Shown here: positions 9,214-16,514 of the stretch, in pieces
Numbering within the stretch: position 1 is the stretch's first letter
Layout of the letters: the number at the start of each line of letters is the position of its first letter
NCBI GenBank assembly: GCA_017435505.1
Contig: JAFSEZ010000023.1
Span: 43,565-107,564 of the forward strand
Length of the DNA: 64,000 nt
Reading direction: 5' to 3'
From: Akkermansia sp.
GTDB taxonomy: Bacteria; Verrucomicrobiota; Verrucomicrobiia; Verrucomicrobiales; Akkermansiaceae
Notes under the pieces: model-generated
What the model saw: the letters and a program-made list of their open reading frames with translations, nothing else
Databases searched by the model: none
What the model was told of the DNA's origin: nothing
Program-made: the position numbers and the translations under genes

Positions 9214-9663
9214 ATGTACCGCATCTGTAAAAGCATTGAACTGGAGAGTGGGCATCTGCTCTCCAAACACCCGGGCAGCTGTCAATTCCCGCACGGCCAT
9301 ACTCGCAGCGTGGAACTTGTCTTCTGCGCGGATACGCTTGATAGCCAAGATATGGTACTGGATTTCAAGGCAATCAAAGAAATGATGGGCGGGTTTCTGG
9401 AGCAATTCGACCATGCTTTGTGCATGAACACACAAGATCCTCACTTCAAGGAGTTTCGCTCCATCTACGGCGACCGCATCATCCCCTTCGAGCAGCAAGA
9501 CCCCACCAGCGAAGCCATGGCCTACGCAGTATATCAACACGCTGCGGCAGCCTTGCGCCGCGCAGCAAGCGGCCAATGTACCTACCCGGTACGCAGCTGC
9601 GTACGCCTGGAGCGTGTGCGTGTGTGGGAAACCAGCTCCTCATGGGCAGAATATCAGGAATAA
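9214..9663 (+). CDS. queD: 6-carboxy-tetrahydropterin synthase QueD/PTPS family
   Basis: Makes 6-carboxy-5,6,7,8-tetrahydropterin in queuosine/preQ1 synthesis, or a pteridine relative. Of 149 aa. Zinc ligands are H14, H27 and H29; the catalytic Cys is C23 in the CxxxHGH motif. An FDHALC stretch is also typical. The frame is open upstream inside fucU, but ATG 9214, eight bases after the fucU stop, begins the family's usual MYRI.KSIELESGH start. Other queuosine genes are not in the window, so the exact substrate is inferred. Confidence 0.87.
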   Translation: MYRICKSIELESGHLLSKHPGSCQFPHGHTRSVELVFCADTLDSQDMVLDFKAIKEMMGGFLEQFDHALCMNTQDPHFKEFRSIYGDRIIPFEQQDPTSEAMAYAVYQHAAAALRRAASGQCTYPVRSCVRLERVRVWETSSSWAEYQE

Positions 9664-9672
9664 CTCCCGGAC

Positions 9673-10320
9673 ATGCAGCAGTTCTGGCTCAGAAAAGAGG
9701 GAAATCGCGACCTCATTCTCTACATGTTGGGGTGGGCTGCCACCCCCAACGCCATCAATCACATCTGCCCGGCCGGATATGATGTGCTGGCCATTTGCAA
9801 CTACACGGATATCCACCCGCTGACGTCAGAAGAACTGGGAGAATACCGCCGCATCTACCTCTTTGCATGGTCCTTTGGTGTGTGGGTTTCCGAACAAGCC
9901 TGCCGCCACCTGCCCCTCTACAAAGCCATTGCGCTCAATGGCACACCCTACCCTGTGGATGACCGCTACGGCATGCGCCTGCGTGTGGTTCTGCGCACCA
10001 TGCGCAGCTTGGCTCGCAACGGTGGCTCCAACCCCGCCGCCGAGAGCCAAGACGCCGAGCGCTACATGCCGGATGGCCCCTACCCCGACCGCGACCCGCT
10101 CGATAAAATCGCGGAGCTGCAAAACTTGTCTGCCTGGTGCAAAGAAAACCCCACCATTGGACTCAAGTGGGACAAAGCATACATTGGTGACAAGGATGAA
10201 ATCTTTCCCCCGGACAACATGCGAGCCTATTGGGAACCCTTGGGGCTTGGCACCGCTTTCTCAAGCTACCACTATCCCTTCGCGCATCCGGAGGTTGTGC
10301 TCAACGAGCTGGATGCCTGA
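9673..10320 (+). CDS. bioG: BioG-like pimeloyl-ACP methyl ester esterase (DUF452)
   Basis: Alpha/beta hydrolase of 215 aa expected to cleave methyl pimeloyl-ACP, ending the disguised fatty-acid route to the biotin precursor pimelate. The nucleophile is S67 in FAWSFGVW, the elbow typical of BioG; the C-terminal SYHYPFAHPE stretch supplies candidate His residues. It begins ten bases after queD. No other bio gene is nearby; the biotin ligase birA lies 38 kb away. It converges on the transglutaminase gene with 18 bases between stops. Confidence 0.78.
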   Translation: MQQFWLRKEGNRDLILYMLGWAATPNAINHICPAGYDVLAICNYTDIHPLTSEELGEYRRIYLFAWSFGVWVSEQACRHLPLYKAIALNGTPYPVDDRYGMRLRVVLRTMRSLARNGGSNPAAESQDAERYMPDGPYPDRDPLDKIAELQNLSAWCKENPTIGLKWDKAYIGDKDEIFPPDNMRAYWEPLGLGTAFSSYHYPFAHPEVVLNELDA

Positions 10321-10338
10321 TACAGCAGCTCTGCCACC

Positions 10339-11427
10339 TCAACGGAAGTGGCAATGAATAATGCCCGGCGTTGCAGAATCATTCTGCAAGATTTTCACGA
10401 GATTCATCCGCAATTGCGCCTGGGCTTTTTCCAATCGGGATTTTGCATCTACATGGGAAGAATCCAGCTCCTGCACGTAAGCCGTGATGGTTTTGTGCCC
10501 GGCGGCTGCATAGCTTGCCCCATAGCGCAAGAACTCCTCCATGGTTTTGAAACGCAGTCCCCGCGTGGTGGGATAATACATGGAACTTGAGCTTGCGCGG
10601 GGGTAATCTGCCCGCACCCATGTATGATTGCGGGCTATCATAGCATCCGACATGCCAAAGTAATTGCGCAGGACGCGTCCGGGAGCATCCGGCACCGGGT
10701 CATCGTAAGTACAATCCACGTGGGTCCATGTGCCATCCAAGCACACCAAGTTCCATGAATGTGTCACGTTATCGGAGCCCCGGCCCAACACAATCTTATT
10801 GTCCATACCGGCCAGGGAAAGCATCAGGTGGTACAAGCGTGTATAGCCATCGCATACAGAACGATGCGTATTGATTAAATCCACCGTCACACTTTCCTGA
10901 TTCCACACTTTCATCTCCGAATCATACGCGCAGGTCTGCACAATGTAATCGTGCATAGCCAACGCCTGCTCGTACTGCCCGGAATGCCTACGCACAATAT
11001 TCTGCACCACACCTTGCATTTTGCGCAAAGCATTGCGCTGGGCGGCGCTCAGGGAAGATTCCGGTAAATCGCCGCGATGCACAGCCAACAGCAAAGTATC
11101 ATCTACGTAGGAAGGGTGCAATGTCACCATATTGCCATATGCCACACTGCGTATCTGCGTAATCATCGCGTACTTCACACAATCGCGGGCAAGCTTTTTA
11201 GCAATTTGCGAGCCATCGCTCATCACCCGCATGCAAATAGGGGATTTGCCCTGTGCCATGGAGCGAAAAGCATAGTCGAGTGCAGAAGCATAATCCGAAA
11301 ACAAGGGGCCCGCTCCTTGTTGGTGTGTATCTACTTCCACAGTTCCCGGTGCAGGGCTCGAACACCCAACCGAGCCCAATACCACCAACACCCCTGCTAC
11401 TGCAAGCAACGCTCTCATCGCGCTCAT
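10339..11427 (-). CDS. Transglutaminase-like lipoprotein (kyphoscoliosis-peptidase type)
   Basis: Protein of 362 aa with a lipoprotein-like leader; the candidate acylated Cys is C22 (GSVGC), an imperfect lipobox. The transglutaminase-like core shows a Cys-His-Asp triad: C192 in SVCDGYT, H223 in THSWNLV and D238 in HVDCTYDDP. Such envelope proteins are cysteine proteases or protein cross-linkers; the substrate is unknown. The first ATG is preferred because an AAGGAAGGAG lies upstream, one of the few clear Shine-Dalgarno sequences in the window. Divergent from the PP2C phosphatase gene. Confidence 0.82.
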   Translation of the reverse strand: MSAMRALLAVAGVLVVLGSVGCSSPAPGTVEVDTHQQGAGPLFSDYASALDYAFRSMAQGKSPICMRVMSDGSQIAKKLARDCVKYAMITQIRSVAYGNMVTLHPSYVDDTLLLAVHRGDLPESSLSAAQRNALRKMQGVVQNIVRRHSGQYEQALAMHDYIVQTCAYDSEMKVWNQESVTVDLINTHRSVCDGYTRLYHLMLSLAGMDNKIVLGRGSDNVTHSWNLVCLDGTWTHVDCTYDDPVPDAPGRVLRNYFGMSDAMIARNHTWVRADYPRASSSSMYYPTTRGLRFKTMEEFLRYGASYAAAGHKTITAYVQELDSSHVDAKSRLEKAQAQLRMNLVKILQNDSATPGIIHCHFR

Positions 11428-11592
11428 GCTACCTGAATCTCCTTCCTTTGTAAAGAAAAACAGATAACACCCTAGGGCAAACGCATGAGGCGAGATGTGG
11501 TTTAAATAGCTACCGGGGTTTGAATATCAATTGCAAAATTCACATTGAAAAAATTGGCGCTATCGCGCAAGAAAAGGGGTGGGGTGCATCTG

Positions 11593-11636
11593 CGCTTGCC
11601 GCCCCCCTCTAAAATGGGAGCCGCAAGCGTTTTTTT
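11593..11636 (+). terminator. Terminator-like hairpin inside a divergent intergenic region
   Basis: CGCTTGC pairs with GCAAGCG, the stem continues with two mismatches through GC and CCC/GGG, and seven Ts follow at 11630-11636. It reads on the plus strand, where no upstream gene ends. It may insulate the phosphatase promoter 32 bases downstream or end a short RNA starting between 11428 and 11590; no clear promoter for such an RNA was seen. The rest of 11428-11698 holds nothing else recognisable. Confidence 0.6.
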
Positions 11637-11667
11637 GCATTTTTAGAGTATTTTCATTGCTTTCTGC

Positions 11668-11696
11668 TTGAAAGAACGCTCGCTTTAGCGTAGATT
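11668..11696 (+). promoter_or_regulatory. Promoter of the PAS/PP2C phosphatase gene
   Basis: TTGAAA (11668-11673), 17-bp spacer, TAGATT (11691-11696). The predicted start near 11703 lies between two in-frame ATGs, at 11699 and 11705, so translation probably starts at 11705 on a leaderless message. Confidence 0.6.
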
Positions 11697-11698
11697 GT

Positions 11699-13336
11699 AT
11701 GGTAATGAGCCACGGTGAGCCACAGCGTCCGCCATCCCAATCCGTTCCGGGTGTATTCAACTGGAAAATTGTCCGCAAAGCCTTACGCGCTGCGGAGGAA
11801 GGTGTGTACTGCTGGTATCTGGAATCCGGGGAGATCTATTACACCGAGCAGTGCATGCGCATGATGGGGCTCCCCATCCGCGAGCATGCACCCAACATCT
11901 TCACCGAACCGGAAATCACCATCCACGAGGAAGATCGCGCATTCTTCCTTTCCGAAGTGCAGCGCTACCTCAATTGGCCCATGACAACCCCGCTACGGGT
12001 CGAGGTGCGCCTTCTCAACCAACGTTCCCGTGGCTGGCGTTGGATTCGTGTCAATGGACTCTTGGAACGCGATGAGAACAAGAAACCTCTGCGACTCGTC
12101 GGCGTATGGGTGGATATCACCCGCCGCAAGATGACGGATTTGCATGCCATGGAGGAAAAAGATCTCTTCCGCACGCTCATCAACTACCTGCCGGACAACA
12201 TCTACTTCAAAAACCGAGAATCCCGCTTCGTGCTGGCCAATGAGGCCACCGCACGCAAGATGGGCGTTCCCACCCCTTCCGACCTCATCGGCAGCAAGGA
12301 TACCAACTTCTTTGCGGATGCCTCCGTGGCACGCCAAGAAGAACTGGAGGTCATGGAAAGCCGCAAACCCATCACCAACCGAATCCACCTTGAGACATGG
12401 AAAGGAGGGCACCGCTCATGGAGCCGCATTTCCAAGTTCCCCTGGTATGCCTCCGATGGTTCCGTGAAAGGCATTGTGGGCATTTCCTCGGATGTGACGG
12501 AACTCATCGAGACCCAGCACCGCTACCAAAACATGGCCCAGCAGCTGGATGAACGCAACCGCATTCTGGAACATGAAATCAGCTTGGCGCGCGAGGTGCA
12601 ACGTGCCTTGCAACCCCAGCGCATTGCAGACCGCGTGTGGGAGGGCGATGGGCTGCGCCGCGTGGCCTCTTTCCACCATGTGTACATGCCCTCCAGTGGC
12701 GTAGCCGGGGATTTTTATGATGTATACCCCGTGGGAGAATCCGGCATTGGCATGCTGATATGCGATGTGATGGGACACGGCGTCCGCGCGGCGCTCATAG
12801 CGTCCATGCTGCGAGGGCTCATGGAGCAAGCCTCCAACCTGGCAGATACGCCGGGTCTGCTGCTTTCCTCCCTGAACCGCCAGCTATACCGCATCTTCAG
12901 CCAGGCCAACATCACCATGTTCTCCACGGCCTGCTACGTGTACCTGGATCTCAACACCCGCCGCCTCACCCTTTCCGGCGCAGGGCATCCGGCACCCATC
13001 ATTTTGAGCCCGACCGGCTCTGCCTTCCTCCCGCCCATACCGCGTTCCCCTGCTCTGGGGCTGCTGGAATCTGCCATGTACCGCGAGAGCGAAATCATCC
13101 TCGAACCCGGCACCAAGCTCATGCTCTACACAGATGGGCTTGTCGAAGCCATGAACAGCGCCCGCGAGGAAATCGGCGCCAACCGCATCATGGAGTTCCT
13201 GAGCCGCCGAGCCCCGCAAAATATCCGCGAGACCATCGACATCGCCCTGGCCGGCATGCAGCAATTCACCGGCAAACCCCAGCAGGACGACGACATCAGC
13301 ATCCTCGGTGTGGAGTTTACGGAAGAAAGCATTTGA
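11699..13336 (+). CDS. PAS-PAS-PP2C (SpoIIE-type) protein phosphatase
   Basis: Cytosolic sensor phosphatase of the RsbU/SpoIIE type. Of 545 aa. PAS/PAC-like domains occupy about 30-150 and 155-275, a short coiled coil about 275-305, and the PP2C domain about 315-540. Metal-binding acidic motifs are visible in AGDFYDV, CDVMGHG, YTDGLVEAMN and QDDDISILGV. It should dephosphorylate a Ser/Thr-phosphorylated protein in response to a PAS signal. The Hanks-type kinase gene converges on it with seven bases between stops, a natural partner. ATG 11705 is the likelier start given the promoter position. Confidence 0.9.
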   Translation: MVMSHGEPQRPPSQSVPGVFNWKIVRKALRAAEEGVYCWYLESGEIYYTEQCMRMMGLPIREHAPNIFTEPEITIHEEDRAFFLSEVQRYLNWPMTTPLRVEVRLLNQRSRGWRWIRVNGLLERDENKKPLRLVGVWVDITRRKMTDLHAMEEKDLFRTLINYLPDNIYFKNRESRFVLANEATARKMGVPTPSDLIGSKDTNFFADASVARQEELEVMESRKPITNRIHLETWKGGHRSWSRISKFPWYASDGSVKGIVGISSDVTELIETQHRYQNMAQQLDERNRILEHEISLAREVQRALQPQRIADRVWEGDGLRRVASFHHVYMPSSGVAGDFYDVYPVGESGIGMLICDVMGHGVRAALIASMLRGLMEQASNLADTPGLLLSSLNRQLYRIFSQANITMFSTACYVYLDLNTRRLTLSGAGHPAPIILSPTGSAFLPPIPRSPALGLLESAMYRESEIILEPGTKLMLYTDGLVEAMNSAREEIGANRIMEFLSRRAPQNIRETIDIALAGMQQFTGKPQQDDDISILGVEFTEESI

Positions 13337-13343
13337 GAGCAGA

Positions 13344-15053
13344 CTACTCTTGCTCGGCCAAATCCGCTCCGCTCTGCTTGAACCAATCGGCCGTGATGTG
13401 GTGAGAATCTCTCCATGGAGCCTCTAGCAATAATGCGTTCACCTCAACATCGTCGATGATTTCTTTTTTCAAGCGCTCTGCCAGCATGGGCAGGCGCACC
13501 AATTCATCCGTCGTGCCATGCGGATAATGAGCTGCCGGCTCATTCAGTATCTCTTGCATCGGGTTCACTTCATCCCACAATTTTGAAAGCAACGGCTGGT
13601 CTTTATCCCTGAACTCCTGACAAAGCTCATTCACTTGGGCATCCACCTCGGCTTGTAAGCGCAGCCACGGGGAGTCCAAGCTTCCAATAGCCCCGGCCGG
13701 GCGTGGTGTCTTGCGGATTTGCGGCAAAAGTTCGGCTTTCAACGCAGCCAACCGCCGCTCAAACTCCTGCACGTTCGCGCTTCGTTGGCGCAACAACTCA
13801 TCTTTCCGCTCCCGAAAAGACTTGATAGCCGCTGCATGGTGTGCACAAAAATCGGCAAACAACTTCTCCATGAAAGCGGGGCTCCCCGGAGCTGTTGCCT
13901 CGGCGGCTGCGTCCGACTCCTCTTCGCTCGCTTTTTTATCCCCCTTGGGAATAAACATGACCGGCTTCAAATCATGGGAGTTCGGAGCTTTCTCCACCAT
14001 GAGCGAACCATCCTCCATTTCCACAAACAAATTCTCCGACCCCTGCGGTTTGGATTGATGTGCCTCCACATACAACTGGGCGGCAAAGCGCCCCACGGCC
14101 ACAGCCACACCAAACAAGAGATACCAAGCCCAGCGTGGCAAGCCAAACCAACGCTGCTTGGACCTCAGACCGCGCGGCTGTGCACTTTTACTCAGCCAAT
14201 CCCGCCACTGCTCCGCTGTCTCGCAGCGATCCACGGGCTCCAAAGACATATTGCGCATGATGGAATCCACCATAGCGCGGGGCCATTTACGCGCCCCTTT
14301 CAGCTTGCGCAGCGGCACCAACTCATCCTTCTGCAGGCGGCGCACCGTATCCTCTGCATCGCAACCGCTCAGCACCTCATACCAAGTGGTAGCCAGCGAA
14401 TACATATCCGTCCACGGCCCCAACTCCCCCTTGCCGGTAATATGCTCCGGCGCAGCATAGCGCCACGAAAACTCCCCTTGCGACACCGAATGCTCCACAT
14501 ACTTGCGAGCCGAGCCAAAATCAATCAACACAGGCTTATCCTCTGCATTGAACACAATGTTATCCGGTTTCAAATCACGGTGAATCACACCTTGCGAGTG
14601 CAAATACACCAGCGCATCCAGCAGCGCCATCAACCACTCCTGCGCCAACTGCGGATCTATACTTTTCTCTGCCGCCTGTGCCTCATCCATTCGCTCCCGC
14701 AAGCTGCCGCCATTCAACCAAGGCATCACATAAAACAAACTGCCCTGCGATTCAAACACATCATACACCGGCACTATGCCGGGATGACTCAGCTTGGCCA
14801 GCATCATCGCCTCCCGCCGCATATCGGCCATGGCCGCCACATACATATCCTCCAAATGCTCCTGCAGCGGCACCAAGCCACCCGTATCCGTGCGGCGACA
14901 TATCGTAGCCGGGAAACACTCCTTGAGCACCACATTGCGCTCCAAGCCCTTGTCCCATGCTATATAGGTCATTCCAAATCCCCCCTGCCCTTGGGTCTTG
15001 AGAATCTTGTAATTTCCTATTTGAGTTCCCGGTGGTAATGATACGATATCCAT
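13344..15053 (-). CDS. Hanks-type Ser/Thr protein kinase, membrane-anchored
   Basis: A 569-aa kinase. Kinase domain about 14-285: glycine loop GQGGFGMTY (22-30), catalytic Lys K44 in VLKE, HRDLKPDN (158-165), DFG (178-180), APE (201-203). All catalytic residues are present. One membrane segment (about 307-327) is followed by a roughly 240-residue outer domain with charged, helical stretches and no PASTA repeats. The extracellular part may sense a signal. Converges on the PP2C phosphatase gene, suggesting an opposing pair. Confidence 0.92.
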   Translation of the reverse strand: MDIVSLPPGTQIGNYKILKTQGQGGFGMTYIAWDKGLERNVVLKECFPATICRRTDTGGLVPLQEHLEDMYVAAMADMRREAMMLAKLSHPGIVPVYDVFESQGSLFYVMPWLNGGSLRERMDEAQAAEKSIDPQLAQEWLMALLDALVYLHSQGVIHRDLKPDNIVFNAEDKPVLIDFGSARKYVEHSVSQGEFSWRYAAPEHITGKGELGPWTDMYSLATTWYEVLSGCDAEDTVRRLQKDELVPLRKLKGARKWPRAMVDSIMRNMSLEPVDRCETAEQWRDWLSKSAQPRGLRSKQRWFGLPRWAWYLLFGVAVAVGRFAAQLYVEAHQSKPQGSENLFVEMEDGSLMVEKAPNSHDLKPVMFIPKGDKKASEEESDAAAEATAPGSPAFMEKLFADFCAHHAAAIKSFRERKDELLRQRSANVQEFERRLAALKAELLPQIRKTPRPAGAIGSLDSPWLRLQAEVDAQVNELCQEFRDKDQPLLSKLWDEVNPMQEILNEPAAHYPHGTTDELVRLPMLAERLKKEIIDDVEVNALLLEAPWRDSHHITADWFKQSGADLAEQE

Positions 15054-15164
15054 ACACTTCGTGCTACACGAACAGCTATTCCTTCATCATTTTACACACC
15101 TTGCGCCCCCTTGTCAAACGCGCATTTTCGTACTGCAAGGCATACGCTCCGGGAGCGAAGCAAC

Positions 15165-15191
15165 AAAAACCGCACCCCAAAGGCACGGTTT
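15165..15191 (-). terminator. Hairpin after the small HTH gene
   Basis: AAACCG pairs with CGGTTT around a GC-rich loop. On the minus strand the 3' arm runs into five Ts, right after the stop of the 15202-15621 gene. The remainder of 15054-15201 shows nothing else. Confidence 0.45.
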
Positions 15192-15201
15192 CATCGTGGG
15201 T

Positions 15202-15621
15202 TCATCCCTCTGCAGATTCAGCTCCCTCGCCGCCAAGACGGGGTACTTCATCGGCCAAAAACTCTGCAAGAGTCTTCCCTTGGGCAAAAGCCTTCTTCTC
15301 CAGAGTCCGGCGTGTAGCAGAATCCAAGCTCAGCGTCACATGTGTCTCCTCCGTCACCTGCACACGAGAGGGGAGAGAGAGCGGCATGTCTTTCATCAAC
15401 TCACGGATGATAAACTCCTTGGAAGCCGGAATCACCTTGCGGGCCATCCAGTTGCGCACCGTTGCCTCCGTCACAAAACACTTCCCGGCAAGCCAAGCGT
15501 AGCTGTAGTTGTTGGCTTTGAGCCACAACTTCACATTCAACTTCAACTCGTCTTGATTTTGCGCCTTCACGCAGCGCAATATAGCATTAACGCCACACTT
15601 TGGCAAGCCGATATTCGCCAT
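15202..15621 (-). CDS. Small putative DNA-binding regulator
   Basis: Not a named family I recognise. The 139-aa protein has an N-terminal helical region whose segment SYAWLAGKCFVTEATVRNWMARK (split here: LAGKCFVTE then ATVRNWM) looks like a helix-turn-helix of the XRE/Cro sort at about 40-62. The C-terminal half contains TRRTLEKKAFAQGKTLAEFLADE, resembling a ribbon-helix-helix-like dimerisation element. It is divergent from the zinc-ribbon gene across an AT-rich 91-bp gap with direct repeats, which suggests autoregulation. Function inferred. Confidence 0.5.
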   Translation of the reverse strand: MANIGLPKCGVNAILRCVKAQNQDELKLNVKLWLKANNYSYAWLAGKCFVTEATVRNWMARKVIPASKEFIIRELMKDMPLSLPSRVQVTEETHVTLSLDSATRRTLEKKAFAQGKTLAEFLADEVPRLGGEGAESAEG

Positions 15622-15626
15622 AATTC

Positions 15627-15683
15627 CAGTTTTTTTCGCCTTTTATCAGTTTTTTATTGACTAAATATCTGGATTGCTATATT
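15627..15683 (+). promoter_or_regulatory. Promoter and repeat-containing control region of the zinc-ribbon gene
   Basis: Two CAGTTTTTT direct repeats start at 15627 and 15647, 20 bp apart, i.e. on one face of the helix. Downstream, TTGACT (15657-15662) and an extended -10, TGCTATATT (TATATT at 15678-15683), form a promoter with a short 15-bp spacer. The repeats may be operators for the divergently encoded HTH protein. Confidence 0.4.
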
Positions 15684-15712
15684 TTTAACTCCGTCACGAG
15701 ACTCCATCAACC

Positions 15713-16210
15713 ATGTATATCACGTTTACATGTCCCAACTGCGGCAGCCACCAGCTTCAGCAACTGCAACAAGCCATTCACCGTACGGAGGTGAAGGTAA
15801 CCACCACCCCCTCCGGTAAGCTTTCCCCCGCACCTTGCGGGGTTGTGGAAGAACTCCGTGGGCCTATCCTCGGCTACCGCTGCCGCAACTGCCGCTACCC
15901 CGATACCCGCAACCACGAGGCCGGCGGCGGCTTTTTCTGGACCTCTCTGGAAGACATACACAACGCGGGCTGCCTCCTCATCTCGGAAACAACCACAGAG
16001 CCCCATCGTTGCATGATTTGTCACAAGGACGGCCACATGCAACCCCTCATAGTAGAATCTGCCACACCGGGCCCGCTCCCTGCCACCGAACGCAGCAAAA
16101 TCCTGGCAGCCCGCTCCCTGCGTGGCGCTGTCCTCCTCTGCGAGAGCGACCCCAGCATCGGCGCTTTCGCCTGCACCTCGTGGGATGGGGTCGAAACCGT
16201 GCAAATATAA
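15713..16210 (+). CDS. Zinc-ribbon protein of unknown function
   Basis: The 165-aa protein carries three Cys knuckles, CPNC at 7-10, CRNC at 57-60 and CMICH at 100-104 (with H108), so it probably binds one or two zinc ions. The rest is unlike any family I can name; nucleic-acid binding is a guess from the ribbons. The last 14 codons plus the first base of the Ile codon context (16166-16206) are duplicated exactly at 20633-20673. A promoter with an extended -10 lies 30 bases upstream. Confidence 0.65.
   Translation: MYITFTCPNCGSHQLQQLQQAIHRTEVKVTTTPSGKLSPAPCGVVEELRGPILGYRCRNCRYPDTRNHEAGGGFFWTSLEDIHNAGCLLISETTTEPHRCMICHKDGHMQPLIVESATPGPLPATERSKILAARSLRGAVLLCESDPSIGAFACTSWDGVETVQI
16166..16206 (+). 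repeat. 41-bp direct repeat, copy 1 (3' end of the zinc-ribbon gene)
   Basis: Identical over 41 bp to 20633-20673. In frame it reads FACTSWDGVETVQ plus the first two bases of an Ile codon, with the stop immediately after. The downstream copy keeps the same frame and also ends in Ile and a stop (ATC TGA rather than ATA TAA). Weaker similarity (GCAAAC-TTTC region) continues past the repeat. The pair brackets 4.4 kb with three genes. Confidence 0.8.
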
Positions 16211-16514
16211 AATACCCCGCAGCGGCAAACCTTTCCTCCTCTGATAGCAGGAAGCTGCGCATCAGAGGATTCGAGCCCTATTATTGACACCTACACAGCC
16301 CCAAGCCGTCATTTCACTTCTTGGCAAAAGTTTCCAAAGCGGCACTTTTGGTATTGACTTGCCGCTATTTTGTTTTATATATATCTTGCATACCGCCTTA
16401 TAATATATTTTTGAGTTCTTTTATATCCTTTTTGCCACCCCTCACCGCAATAGCGCACCCCACGATGAGCATCAACAAATATAAACAAACTCGAAAAATC
16501 AATTTCCGCACTAA
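16211..16514 (+). other. AT-rich intergenic region with hairpin and promoter-like sites
   Basis: A perfect 8-bp inverted repeat CCTCTGAT/ATCAGAGG encloses a 15-base loop (16238-16268); no T-run follows. Promoter-like pairs are TTGACT (16354-16359) with TATATA (16376-16381, 16-bp spacer), and a lone TATAAT at 16399-16404. AGCGGC and GCCGCT (16338-16343, 16361-16366) form a short inverted repeat around the first -35. No gene is supported here. Confidence 0.4.

Noticed and set aside
13719..15038. 439-codon open frame antisense to the Ser/Thr kinase
   Set aside because: Composition is His/Gln/Arg-rich with no domain; the kinase on the other strand has every catalytic motif. It is a shadow of strong third-position bias.
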